From assembly GCF_000016645.1 (NCBI RefSeq), contig NC_009441.1, positions 310,001 through 374,000 on the forward strand: 64,000 nucleotides of DNA, read 5' to 3'. The DNA is from Flavobacterium johnsoniae UW101. Lineage in GTDB: Bacteria > Bacteroidota > Bacteroidia > Flavobacteriales > Flavobacteriaceae. Positions 1-8,309 of the stretch are shown here, in pieces. The number at the start of each line of letters is the position of its first letter. The stretch's first letter is position 1. Below the pieces are notes generated by a model. It ran no database searches. It saw nothing but the letters and a program-made list of their open reading frames with translations, and had not been told where the DNA came from. Position numbers and translations under genes: made by a program.

Positions 1-579
1 ATTCTTCTTGATTTCTTTTACATAATGAAAATTAGTATTCGAATCTGAATTTGAATCTGAATTTACAAAACCAATTATCCTGTAATGCGGGTCAACGTTC
101 TCAAGTCCAGAAACCAATTCTTCTACCTGATCTTTATCACAAATTAAAATTACATTTTGAGAAAAACGATGTGAAGCGAGAAATATGGCGTAAAAAAACC
201 GCCAAAGTAACATCATAAGTAATACTGCAAAATAAAAGATGACAATTACTAAACGTTGTTTTGGAAGCTCAGGCGATAAAACTGGGGTAAGAAGATAAAC
301 TAAAACTGCTGCAGAAACAGAAAGCACAACGCTTTTTAAAATCTGAAACTGATTACTTGCAACCTGAAGGTTATACATTTCAAAAATAGTCCCGAAAACT
401 AATAAATAACCAACAAATATAATTGGTCTATAAAAAGTAGTACTCTCAAATGTAAAATAATTAAACTCAAAAAATAAATTTAAAAGATACAAAATTGCAG
501 CAACGAATAAAGCATCAAATGCAAAAAGCAAAACTTTTCGTTCTGAAATTTCAAAATGCATTTTACTTTTTGAGCGCAT
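1..579 (-). CDS. Initiating polyprenyl glycosylphosphotransferase (WcaJ-like), N-terminal part, cut by window edge
   Basis: An open frame runs from an ATG at 579 to the window edge without a stop (193 codons). The translation shows about four membrane segments (residues ~15-37, 49-68, 82-99, 107-130), then a soluble start (NVILICDK near residue 140) like the CoA-binding/Rossmann-like middle domain of exopolysaccharide polyprenyl glycosylphosphotransferases. These enzymes move a hexose-1-phosphate from a UDP-sugar to undecaprenyl phosphate at the inner membrane and start a repeat unit. The catalytic C-terminal domain would lie outside the window, so the sugar cannot be inferred. The gene follows the ligase gene by 57 bp with a candidate promoter between. 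A PglF-type dehydratase has a similar N-terminus and remains an alternative. Confidence 0.78.
   Translation of the reverse strand, partial: MRSKSKMHFEISERKVLLFAFDALFVAAILYLLNLFFEFNYFTFESTTFYRPIIFVGYLLVFGTIFEMYNLQVASNQFQILKSVVLSVSAAVLVYLLTPVLSPELPKQRLVIVIFYFAVLLMMLLWRFFYAIFLASHRFSQNVILICDKDQVEELVSGLENVDPHYRIIGFVNSDSNSDSNTNFHYVKEIKKN
41..64. repeat. 12-bp tandem repeat, two copies, inside a coding region
   Basis: GAATCTGAATTT occurs twice in tandem. On the coding (minus) strand it gives an Asn-Ser-Asp-Ser repeat in the soluble part of the glycosylphosphotransferase. The period is a multiple of three, so slippage would keep the frame. Confidence 0.8.
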
Positions 580-613
580 ATATTTTTGTTGATTTAAGGG
601 CTTAAATTCGAGG

Positions 614-621
614 CAAATGTA
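614..621 (-). promoter_or_regulatory. Candidate -7 promoter element TACATTTG
   Basis: The minus strand reads TACATTTG, an exact match to the Bacteroidota -7 consensus TAnnTTTG, 34 bp upstream of the ATG at 579. The nearest upstream TTG lies only 11 bp away instead of the usual 17-23 bp, so the -33 element is not convincing. It would allow separate transcription of the glycosylphosphotransferase gene. Confidence 0.3.
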
Positions 622-636
622 TTATAAAAAAACAAT

Positions 637-1986
637 TTACCTAGTAGGGTTTTCAGTTTTTTCAGGATTTCTTACCTGAACAGAGAGAAGACATAGCGCA
701 TAAACAAAAGCAGGAGCTGCGGTTCGCATTGCTGCGTGATTTATAGTTAAAAGCCAAAACACAAAACAAGACAAAAAATATAGATGCTGCCGATTATTAA
801 TGTAAAGCATAAAAGGTGTAACAAAAAGTATCAGCAAACCAAAAATTCCAAATACACCATGTTCACAAAACATTCTGGTAATTTCATTATGCGAAGCAAC
901 TTCCTCTCCTAGTAATTGAATTCTTTTCTCTTTACTTAATCCTGCTCCAACACCTAAAACTGGGTTTTCAAGAAACAATTTTATATCTGCATCCATTACT
1001 TCTTCTCTTCCTCCTAGACGATCTTTTTTTTCTCTTCCCAAAGCATCTTTATTAGCATAGCGTTTTCCTATAAGTCCATTTGTCTGAAGGGATGAATAGC
1101 TCCAAATTCCTGCAGTTATCAAACCTGTAACAATAAAAACATAAGTAAATTTAGCCCTGCCTTTGGTATTTGAACTGAAATACAATATAAAAAGGAGACA
1201 AATTATCATACCTAATGCGCTAATCACACCTCCTCGAGAAAAAGTCACAATTGCTCTATAACTTATCATAATCAACAACCCTGCATTTATAAGCATCAGT
1301 TTTTTGGATTTTGAAAATAGTATAAATTGCGCAAAAAAAACAAACATTCCCAATCCTAAAATAGTAGAAACCTGATTTGGTCCAAATCCCCCAGATGTCT
1401 CAAAATTTGATTGAGTACCTGTTACAACATCTTTAATACTTGGAGTATATAAAAACAAATACATTGTGGTAGTAACAATAGGAAAACCTATTGCTAAAAA
1501 AATATTTTGCAGTTCAGAAAATGAAATTCTACGTTTAAACATGTATAAGGCACAAACTGCCAGACATACAGGTCCAGATAAATTAAAAAACAATACTTTC
1601 TTTATATCAACTGAAATATCTGCTTCATTTATAGTAATCAAAATTCCAGGAAGCAGTAATACTAAAAAAAATAAATATATAATACTATTACTGGAAAAGT
1701 TACTATAAACCATTCCCATTAACATAAAGAATATAACACTAAACTTTACATATTCATTATTTAAATTTGCTCCGGTCATCCTTAGGAAAACTTCTGCCCC
1801 TACCAAATATGCAGCTACAAGTAATACCTCATTATTTTTGTTTTTGTTTCGATAAACAATAAGAAACCCTATAATAAAAATTAAAATTGCATATAGCTTG
1901 GATAGAAAAGGAGCAACAAATATTGCTAAAGCAATTACTGCGTGAATTATTAAAATATAATAATATGATAATTGAGTATTCTTCAT
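637..1986 (-). CDS. O-antigen ligase/polymerase family membrane protein (Wzy/WaaL-like)
   Basis: A 449-residue protein made almost entirely of hydrophobic segments, about 10-11 predicted helices. A large polar loop after residue ~290 carries GREEVMDAD and ends near ASHNEITRMFCEHG, the pattern of the O-antigen ligase (Wzy_C) domain, in which an Arg/His-containing periplasmic loop acts on undecaprenyl-diphosphate glycans. It either polymerises repeat units or ligates the glycan to lipid A core or protein; sequence alone does not decide. The start overlaps the upstream GT stop by 4 bp. It is the last gene of the long run that begins at wzm, and a second polymerase-like protein lies at 52674-53978. 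Confidence 0.82.
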   Translation of the reverse strand: MKNTQLSYYYILIIHAVIALAIFVAPFLSKLYAILIFIIGFLIVYRNKNKNNEVLLVAAYLVGAEVFLRMTGANLNNEYVKFSVIFFMLMGMVYSNFSSNSIIYLFFLVLLLPGILITINEADISVDIKKVLFFNLSGPVCLAVCALYMFKRRISFSELQNIFLAIGFPIVTTTMYLFLYTPSIKDVVTGTQSNFETSGGFGPNQVSTILGLGMFVFFAQFILFSKSKKLMLINAGLLIMISYRAIVTFSRGGVISALGMIICLLFILYFSSNTKGRAKFTYVFIVTGLITAGIWSYSSLQTNGLIGKRYANKDALGREKKDRLGGREEVMDADIKLFLENPVLGVGAGLSKEKRIQLLGEEVASHNEITRMFCEHGVFGIFGLLILFVTPFMLYINNRQHLYFLSCFVFWLLTINHAAMRTAAPAFVYALCLLSVQVRNPEKTENPTR

Positions 1987-3080
1987 AATGATTTTCTGCC
2001 TGCAAAATTAGAAGAATTAATCCACGAAAGATAATTTTTTATAATGGATACTTCACTAAAGTTTAATTGTATAAATTCGTTCAGATTTTTTCCCATTTTA
2101 ACTCTTTTATCCTTTTGGATTATTAGATCTGTAAGTGCTTGAGTAAATTGATAAGTATTATTTGCTTCTATTATTACCCCATTATTCTCTGATGTAATAA
2201 TCTTTTTAATTTCTCCAACATTTGTTGCTATTACAGGCAATTTATGTAATCCATACTCTAAAACTGCCAAAGGCAGTCCTTCTGAAAGTGATGGCAGAAC
2301 CGCTACATCACATTGTGTTAAAACATTACTGACATCATCAATACTTCCATAAAAGAAAACCGTCTCACAAAGCTGCAAATCCTGAATTTTATCAAAAAAC
2401 TCAGCGGAGTAAGAATCCTTAAAATCTTTTCCGAATAAATGGAAACTCCAGTCCGGAAATTTATCTTTAATTAAATTCGCTGTATCTAATAAAAAGAGAT
2501 GATTCTTTTGAGGACGCAAATTTGCTACACATATTATTCTTTTTCCTTCTTCTCCCGCTAATGCTATTTTCTGATTTGATGCGTAAAAATCTTCAATAAA
2601 ATTCGGAAAGTATTTAACATTTGAACACAACAAATAGGAAACTGCCCAATCCTTTAATGCTGTATTTACAGAAATAACTCCTTTAAAAAATAATGAACTA
2701 TATTTTAAAATTAAACTCTTTCTTAAACGTAAATCCTGGTTTATTCCATAATGGTCATGCCATATTATCTTAATTTTTATCAAAGTTAGTTTTACCAGAA
2801 CAGCTGTAAAAAAAGAGGAGCTGTGAGCATGAAGAATATCAACCTTGTTATTTTTTAAAAATTTCCTTAATTTAAAAACAGCTTTAAAGTCGATTTTATT
2901 TTTTTTATTCAAAAATAGATAATCAACATTTTGATTAATTTGTGACAACAGCTGCCCTTCTTTTCTTGTTACTACCAGTCCTGAAAATGCAATGTTTTTA
3001 GTTAAAGCATTAGCATAATTAACAGCCATTTTTTCTGCTCCGCCGGCTTCAAGAGAATCTATCATCTGAACAATTCTCAT
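1983..3080 (-). CDS. GT4-family glycosyltransferase
   Basis: A 365-residue GT-B retaining glycosyltransferase. The N-terminal glycine loop DSLEAGGAEKMA (residues ~8-19) binds the acceptor side. The C-terminal donor site shows the EX7E-type motif SEGLPLAVLE followed by PVIATNVGEI, typical of GT4 enzymes using NDP-hexoses. It is cytoplasmic, probably membrane-associated, and extends a lipid-linked oligosaccharide. It overlaps both neighbours by 4 bp (ATGA-type coupling), so it is translated with the preceding GT and the following ligase. Donor and linkage cannot be read from sequence. Confidence 0.85.
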   Translation of the reverse strand: MRIVQMIDSLEAGGAEKMAVNYANALTKNIAFSGLVVTRKEGQLLSQINQNVDYLFLNKKNKIDFKAVFKLRKFLKNNKVDILHAHSSSFFTAVLVKLTLIKIKIIWHDHYGINQDLRLRKSLILKYSSLFFKGVISVNTALKDWAVSYLLCSNVKYFPNFIEDFYASNQKIALAGEEGKRIICVANLRPQKNHLFLLDTANLIKDKFPDWSFHLFGKDFKDSYSAEFFDKIQDLQLCETVFFYGSIDDVSNVLTQCDVAVLPSLSEGLPLAVLEYGLHKLPVIATNVGEIKKIITSENNGVIIEANNTYQFTQALTDLIIQKDKRVKMGKNLNEFIQLNFSEVSIIKNYLSWINSSNFAGRKSL

Positions 3081-4195
3081 TTCTTCAACAAATTTTTAAT
3101 TTCAGTTTCAAAAACTTCCATAGTATATTTTTGTGACCAATTTTGCGCTAGTTCACTTTTAATTAAAAAATCATTTGGATTAGATAACAAATTTTGAATT
3201 TGAATTCTATCTTTTTCCAAATCCATTTCCAACAATATTCCTCTTTTTCCATGATCGAGCATAAAAGGAACACATGAAATTTTTGTTGCAACAGGAACAC
3301 ATCCTAAAAACATCCCTTCTGCTATGGTTTTTGGCCAGCCTTCGCTTTTAGAAGGCAAAATCACAAAATGGCTTTTTTCATATGCTAGTTTAAGTATTTC
3401 CTTTTTCTGGTTTCCATGTAAAAATACATTTTGTTCCAAAGAATTGGTTGTAATATAATCCTCTAAAATTTTTCTCTCAATTCCTTCTCCATACATATTC
3501 AGAACTATATTATTACCGCTTTTAATTAGTTCATTTACCAGTCGTAAAGCATACAAAGGATTTTTCCCTTTAACTAAACTACCTGTGAATATAAAATTTA
3601 CGAAAGTACTTAAAGCTGGTTTTGATACTATTTTTTTTTCTGACTCATAATAAGTTGCTGTAAAAAAAGACTTTATATTTTTAGACTGACCAGGCCATTC
3701 CCCATACACCAAAACCTGTATATTTTTAGTCAAAAAAGTATTACTCAAAATATATTTTTGCAATTTATATGTCCAGGGCTGATTACTTTTTGGGTCCCAA
3801 TTACCAGCATATTTTGCCGTTTTTATTTTACTTGGAAAAAAAATCTGAGCAAAACTTCCAATTAATCCTACGTTGCCAGGACAGCGCAAATGAACATGAT
3901 CTGCATCTTTAATTGCTTTAAATAAAATCATCAGATTATAGATACTCTGAAAAAATGATTTAAAAATATTCGTAAATGAATTTAAATTTGAATCGATTAA
4001 CTTATAATGATTTTCAATAGAAAATGGTATTTCGCTAACCAAAAGTTCTTTGTCAGAAGTCCAGACAGGACATGCAAAAGAAATTTTCTCAATATATTTT
4101 TTATAAACAATCAATTCGCTTGTATATGGACCATAAGCAAATACCTTGTTGTCTTTGTAAATTAAAGGAGCTGTCGAAATAATTAATAATTTCAT
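3077..4195 (-). CDS. GT4-like glycosyltransferase
   Basis: A 372-residue GT-B protein. The C-terminal half has FIFTGSLVKGKNPL (start of the donor domain, near residue 200) and the nucleotide-sugar motif SEGWPKTIAEGMFLGCVPV near residue 285, where the two glutamates are the EX7E pair. The N-terminal half is poorly conserved, as expected for an acceptor-binding domain. Start and stop are tightly coupled to neighbours: 4-bp overlap with the next GT and one shared base with the upstream acetyltransferase. Donor unknown. Confidence 0.82.
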   Translation of the reverse strand: MKLLIISTAPLIYKDNKVFAYGPYTSELIVYKKYIEKISFACPVWTSDKELLVSEIPFSIENHYKLIDSNLNSFTNIFKSFFQSIYNLMILFKAIKDADHVHLRCPGNVGLIGSFAQIFFPSKIKTAKYAGNWDPKSNQPWTYKLQKYILSNTFLTKNIQVLVYGEWPGQSKNIKSFFTATYYESEKKIVSKPALSTFVNFIFTGSLVKGKNPLYALRLVNELIKSGNNIVLNMYGEGIERKILEDYITTNSLEQNVFLHGNQKKEILKLAYEKSHFVILPSKSEGWPKTIAEGMFLGCVPVATKISCVPFMLDHGKRGILLEMDLEKDRIQIQNLLSNPNDFLIKSELAQNWSQKYTMEVFETEIKNLLKK

Positions 4196-4749
4196 TAAAT
4201 ATATCCTTCTGAACCCTTTTGGGAAATTAATACTGCAGGTACTCCTAAAACAACACTATTATCTGGAAAAGAATCTTTTACCATTGAACAGGCACCAATC
4301 AAGACATTATTACCAATAACTATTTTTCCAGCCAGAACGGCATTTGCTCCTATGTAAACATTATTTCCAACAGTTGGAGTTCCTCTATTTTCATTTAATC
4401 CCGAAACACCAATAGTAACTCCTTGTGAAATATTACAATTGTCCCCAATAATTACATTTGAATTAATAATTATTCCTCCAAAATGTCCAATATAAAAAGA
4501 ATGACCTATTTGAACTGAATAAGGAATTGAAATTCCTGTAAGAATCTCAATCCATTTTTGCCACAAAACAGCAAATGCTAATAATAAAAATCTAAAAAAT
4601 TTCCATTTTACATTTTTATGAATAGCATTGGCAAATCTGTATTGAACAATTGCCCAGAATCCTTGTGTAAAAAAAAGAATTACGAAAGGATTAGCACCGT
4701 ATTTCTTATATTTATTAAAATCTGATTTTATAAACCTAAATAATTGCAT
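4195..4749 (-). CDS. Left-handed beta-helix acetyltransferase (serine acetyltransferase/WcaB-like)
   Basis: A 184-residue protein whose C-terminal ~100 residues are hexapeptide repeats (for example IIINSNVIIGDNCNISQG and VGNNVYIGANAVLAGKIVIG), ending with the typical VVLGVPA. The organisation matches CysE-type and WcaB-type acetyltransferases, trimeric enzymes that use acetyl-CoA. It lacks the long helical N-terminus of true CysE and lies inside a glycan operon between two GTs, so O-acetylation of a sugar residue is more likely than cysteine synthesis. The acceptor is unknown. Confidence 0.83.
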   Translation of the reverse strand: MQLFRFIKSDFNKYKKYGANPFVILFFTQGFWAIVQYRFANAIHKNVKWKFFRFLLLAFAVLWQKWIEILTGISIPYSVQIGHSFYIGHFGGIIINSNVIIGDNCNISQGVTIGVSGLNENRGTPTVGNNVYIGANAVLAGKIVIGNNVLIGACSMVKDSFPDNSVVLGVPAVLISQKGSEGYI

Positions 4750-4784
4750 ACATTTATTTTAAGATAACTCTCTCAGTTAAGCAT

Positions 4785-5789
4785 TTATATTTGAGGCTTT
4801 TTAATTAACAAAGTCCACCAGCCGATAGTTCTTCCAAATGCTTCGGTAATTACAGCTTTTTTATTTTTTTCTGTCAATATATTACTATACCGTATTAAGG
4901 TTAATAAAATAGTAATAGAATTCCATTTCAATCGGTCTTTAAAATTTGGTTTTGGATTCTTTATTCTCCATACATACCAGCCATTTCTAACTACCATTTT
5001 ACCGTATTTGTATTGATTAGGACGACCAGAAGGATCATGATAGTGAGCTAATCTGGCAGAAGTATTTAAATACAAGTTTCCTTTTTTGGCTACTCTCAAT
5101 GAGAAATCTGCATCTTCATACAGACCATATCCTTCAAAATAATGAGAGAAAGAAAACATATCAAAAACTGATTTTTTAAATGAAGAAACACCTCCCATTA
5201 ACTGCTCAACCCTATATGTTTTATCACTCGGAGGTAAAAAACCAACACTTCTGCCATGAGAAAACAAAGGTGAAAAACCTGGAGGGCAATCACTATCTAA
5301 ATTAAGTTTTTTTCTTAATACAAATCTGCTTCCATCTTTTCTCTTCCAACCGTCAAAAGTAAAATCATGAATTGTGGAAACATAATTTTCTTGTATTCTT
5401 TCCCATTTTACCTCATTACTAATATAACCGCCAACTCCTAATGCATCAGGATAAATTGTGTAGGTAGACAATAAATTTTCAAAATAATCTGGTTCTAAAA
5501 TAACATCATCATCTAAAAAACATATAATTTCCGAATTATTCTGTACATTAGAAATCCCAAGATTACGCTGTCTTGTCAGTCCTCTATCTTCATCTTTAGC
5601 TTTAACATATTTTAAATTTTCAAAATGAATTTCATTTAAAAGAACTTCCGTTTTATCATCTGTTGAGCCATCGATAATTATAATTTCGTCAGGATATAAA
5701 ACTTGTTCCTGAACCGATTTCAATAGCTTGATTAAAGGTTTAGGACGCATGTAAGTACAGACAATAAGCGAAAAGCGAAATAATTTCAT
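4785..5789 (-). CDS. GT2-family glycosyltransferase
   Basis: A 334-residue GT-A enzyme. It opens with FSLIVCTYMRPKPL, has DGSTDDKT near residue 40 for nucleotide binding and the metal-binding acidic motif FLDDDVILEP at residues ~91-100. A GLYEDADFSLRVAK segment near residue 220 provides the usual catalytic-base region (ED). Inverting transfer from an NDP-sugar to a lipid-linked or peptide-linked acceptor is expected. The Asp triad resembles that of rhamnosyl- and galactosyltransferases, but the donor is not assignable. Confidence 0.87.
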   Translation of the reverse strand: MKLFRFSLIVCTYMRPKPLIKLLKSVQEQVLYPDEIIIIDGSTDDKTEVLLNEIHFENLKYVKAKDEDRGLTRQRNLGISNVQNNSEIICFLDDDVILEPDYFENLLSTYTIYPDALGVGGYISNEVKWERIQENYVSTIHDFTFDGWKRKDGSRFVLRKKLNLDSDCPPGFSPLFSHGRSVGFLPPSDKTYRVEQLMGGVSSFKKSVFDMFSFSHYFEGYGLYEDADFSLRVAKKGNLYLNTSARLAHYHDPSGRPNQYKYGKMVVRNGWYVWRIKNPKPNFKDRLKWNSITILLTLIRYSNILTEKNKKAVITEAFGRTIGWWTLLIKKPQI

Positions 5790-5795
5790 GTTTTG

Positions 5796-6665
5796 TTATG
5801 TTTTTAAAACTACTAAAATATTACCCGCTGTTAGTTCTTCATCTGAAAATCTGGTAAAATCATCATGAAGTTTAATCTTTTTAAACAAATCATATTTCTT
5901 TGTTCCTTCATGAAGACTTTCGTAATCTAAATGTAAAATCTCGTAATCGTATTTTTTAAAGATTTCCAAAAAATGAGGTAATCTTAATCTATTATGATAA
6001 TCATATTTAGTATGAACCTTATTCCATTCTTCCTTACTGTATTGTAAAAAATCCTGAAGAGACAAATTAGCATCGCCATGCTGTCTTAAGTCACTTGGAG
6101 ATATAAAATGAACTACATAAGTACCTTTTTTAAGCTGAGTTTTCATTGCTTCATGTAATCTATCAACATCATTTTCATTCATGTGTGATAAAACGTAACG
6201 TGAAAAAACAAAATCAACATCTGGTAATTCTTGTTTTACAACATTATAATTAGGTAAATATTTAATTTCATTTGGAAGCCCGTATTTACTTTTAGCATCA
6301 GGTATTACTTCACAATTATGAATATTCAAAAACAAGTCATTTAGTTCTAAAACAGTGGCTTTTTTAAAATGTTCATTTACATCTACAGTAATTATTTCTT
6401 TTGCCCCAATCTTGTACTTGAAAAAATAAGGCATTGAAGGAAACCATCCCGAACCTAATTCAAAAACCGTTTTATCTTTCAAATCAATATCTAAATCATT
6501 GAGAACTTTAATAAGTCGCAAATAGGTTGATTCAACACTTTTCAAACGACTCTCTAAAGTTGTCTTATCAAAAAAACTTTGAATTTTATGATAACAATAA
6601 TCATCAACTTTATTAGGGAGTAAAGCTAATGTTTTAAACAATACTGTTTTAATTTTATGATTCAT
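5796..6665 (-). CDS. SAM-dependent methyltransferase, class I
   Basis: A 289-residue protein with the SAM-binding motif I VFELGSGWFPSMPYF near residue 66, followed by an acidic end of beta-2 (IITVDVNEHF) and a motif IV-like stretch DFVFSRYVLSHMNENDVDRLHEAM. It probably methylates a glycan or a sugar precursor, since both neighbours are a GT and a CE4-like protein within 6 bp. It shows no specific similarity that would tell O- from N- or C-methylation. Confidence 0.75.
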   Translation of the reverse strand: MNHKIKTVLFKTLALLPNKVDDYCYHKIQSFFDKTTLESRLKSVESTYLRLIKVLNDLDIDLKDKTVFELGSGWFPSMPYFFKYKIGAKEIITVDVNEHFKKATVLELNDLFLNIHNCEVIPDAKSKYGLPNEIKYLPNYNVVKQELPDVDFVFSRYVLSHMNENDVDRLHEAMKTQLKKGTYVVHFISPSDLRQHGDANLSLQDFLQYSKEEWNKVHTKYDYHNRLRLPHFLEIFKKYDYEILHLDYESLHEGTKKYDLFKKIKLHDDFTRFSDEELTAGNILVVLKT

Positions 6666-6671
6666 CTATAA

Positions 6672-8291
6672 TTAAATAACGTGTCTGATTTGTAAATCTA
6701 TGTTATTACTAACGAATACGCTGCCATTTGGTTCTATGTCAAAAATTGCTTTTTCAAAATCGTTCCAATATTCAATTAATTCGCTAAGCGTTGGATTCCA
6801 TATTTCTTTATTTTGGACTTTTTCTCCTAAGATTTTAAAATTCTCAGAAACTTTTTGATCGATTTTATTTTCAGATGAAAACAATTTCCCTCTGTGGTAT
6901 TCCATTGGAACCGAAAAATAGGTATGTGCAATAAAAACGCCTTTTTCATTAATCAAATCCTCAATATTCTGTTTAGATAAAGACTTTTGAAAATCAAGCA
7001 TTTCCAGAGTTTGAAATATATAAAACTCTTCATCCTGAATTATATGTTTAAATACAACAGGAGAATATTTTGCTAATTTATATGGTTTGTTTTTTGCACT
7101 TTTCCAACATAGAATAACGGAAAAAATGCAACTAAAAAGACTTAAAAAATCTTTTACAAAAGGAAAAAATGATTTTATCTTTTTTTGAAAAATAACTTTT
7201 TTAAAATTTCCAGCGGTATTTTTGTATTTAAGAATCATATCCTCATCATTGTAATAATGAAAAATAATATTCTTAATCATTAACTGCATTTTTTTTACCA
7301 AACCAAGATCTTTATTGCCTTTTAAAAAGCTCGACAATGTAAAATGCTTTGTGTTAAATTGATTTATAACTCCTGTGGTAGAAACTCCAGAATCTATATA
7401 ATTCCAAAGCACATTTATATTTTTACATTTTAAATTTTCTTCAAAATCTTTTTCTGATAAAGTATTATTTTTTAACAGTGAAAAGTTATAAGGCTGAAAT
7501 CCGTGGTCAATCCACACCTTTATATTATTTAAAGGCGGAACAAAATTTTGAAAATCTTCGTAACTTTCACTTTCAGATTTTAAGGATTGTGAAAGTGAAT
7601 GATAACATAATTCATGTCCGTCTTCTTTCCACTTTAGAAGTTCATCTTTCTCATTTTGAAACGAGGCATTATTGCTTCGTTTTGAGTAATGATTAAGAAA
7701 AAAGCCTTTTGTAACTTTTACCTTATTGTCTTTAAAAAAGGCTCTTTGCTGTTCTAAATTTTCTTTTGTATCAAAATCACAATGATCTGTAAAACAAGCT
7801 ATAGCTGTAAATGGATATTTTGATCTGCTAAATTCTAAAGCTGAATTTTCAGGAAATAAAAGAGTCAACCGTTCTGGAAAATGATTTTTTTTATTAGACT
7901 GCGAGATATTTTTTCTATTTGAATGGCCTAAATAATTTGTTATAGATCCTGCAAATTCTGGGTTAAACCGCCAAAGCAGCTTAAAACTATCCTTTTTATT
8001 GACTTCCCATATTCCATTAGTTATATTGGCTTGAACCAGCTGGCCATTTTGTAATCGTATGATTTTAGGACAATATTCATTTGCAATTCTGTCTTCATTA
8101 CAATTTACCCACGTATAATCATGATTACGAAACTGCGCAATACTTTCAGAAAAAACAATTTCAATATCAAAAGAATTAACTTTAGATAAATTAAAGTCAT
8201 TAAAATCTATTACAATTTTATGCTTTTGATTTTTTTCAAAAGGAATATTGTGTTTTTCAGATGTGGTCAGTAATGAAACAGATTTTATCAA
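6672..8291 (-). CDS. Polysaccharide-deacetylase-like (NodB/CE4 fold) protein with altered metal site
   Basis: A 539-residue protein with TTG as the only reasonable start: a TAG stop lies directly upstream in frame and no early internal ATG exists. Residues ~165-270 look like a NodB domain: ACFTDHCDFDT (motif 1, aspartates at 169, 172 and 174), GHELCYHSLSQ (motif 2, residues 225-235) and WIDHGFQPYNF (residues 260-270). In classical CE4 enzymes motif 2 carries two zinc histidines (HxxxH); here the second position is Gln235. Residues 1-160 look like a beta-rich extra domain. No signal peptide is visible. It may modify an acyl group on an intermediate or be a non-catalytic relative. Confidence 0.55.
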   Translation of the reverse strand: MIKSVSLLTTSEKHNIPFEKNQKHKIVIDFNDFNLSKVNSFDIEIVFSESIAQFRNHDYTWVNCNEDRIANEYCPKIIRLQNGQLVQANITNGIWEVNKKDSFKLLWRFNPEFAGSITNYLGHSNRKNISQSNKKNHFPERLTLLFPENSALEFSRSKYPFTAIACFTDHCDFDTKENLEQQRAFFKDNKVKVTKGFFLNHYSKRSNNASFQNEKDELLKWKEDGHELCYHSLSQSLKSESESYEDFQNFVPPLNNIKVWIDHGFQPYNFSLLKNNTLSEKDFEENLKCKNINVLWNYIDSGVSTTGVINQFNTKHFTLSSFLKGNKDLGLVKKMQLMIKNIIFHYYNDEDMILKYKNTAGNFKKVIFQKKIKSFFPFVKDFLSLFSCIFSVILCWKSAKNKPYKLAKYSPVVFKHIIQDEEFYIFQTLEMLDFQKSLSKQNIEDLINEKGVFIAHTYFSVPMEYHRGKLFSSENKIDQKVSENFKILGEKVQNKEIWNPTLSELIEYWNDFEKAIFDIEPNGSVFVSNNIDLQIRHVI

Positions 8292-8309
8292 CTATATACT
8301 TTTATAAAA

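Noticed and set aside
1466..1708. Plus-strand open frames across the window (for example 1466-1708, 11889-12221, 27978-28304, 51986-52297, 62204-62488)
   Set aside because: Each lies entirely opposite a well-supported minus-strand gene, has no recognisable domain and shows low-complexity composition expected of a shadow frame.
4195..4749. Serine acetyltransferase for cysteine synthesis (CysE)
   Set aside because: The N-terminal helical domain of CysE is missing and the gene is embedded among GTs; a WcaB-like glycan acetyltransferase fits better.
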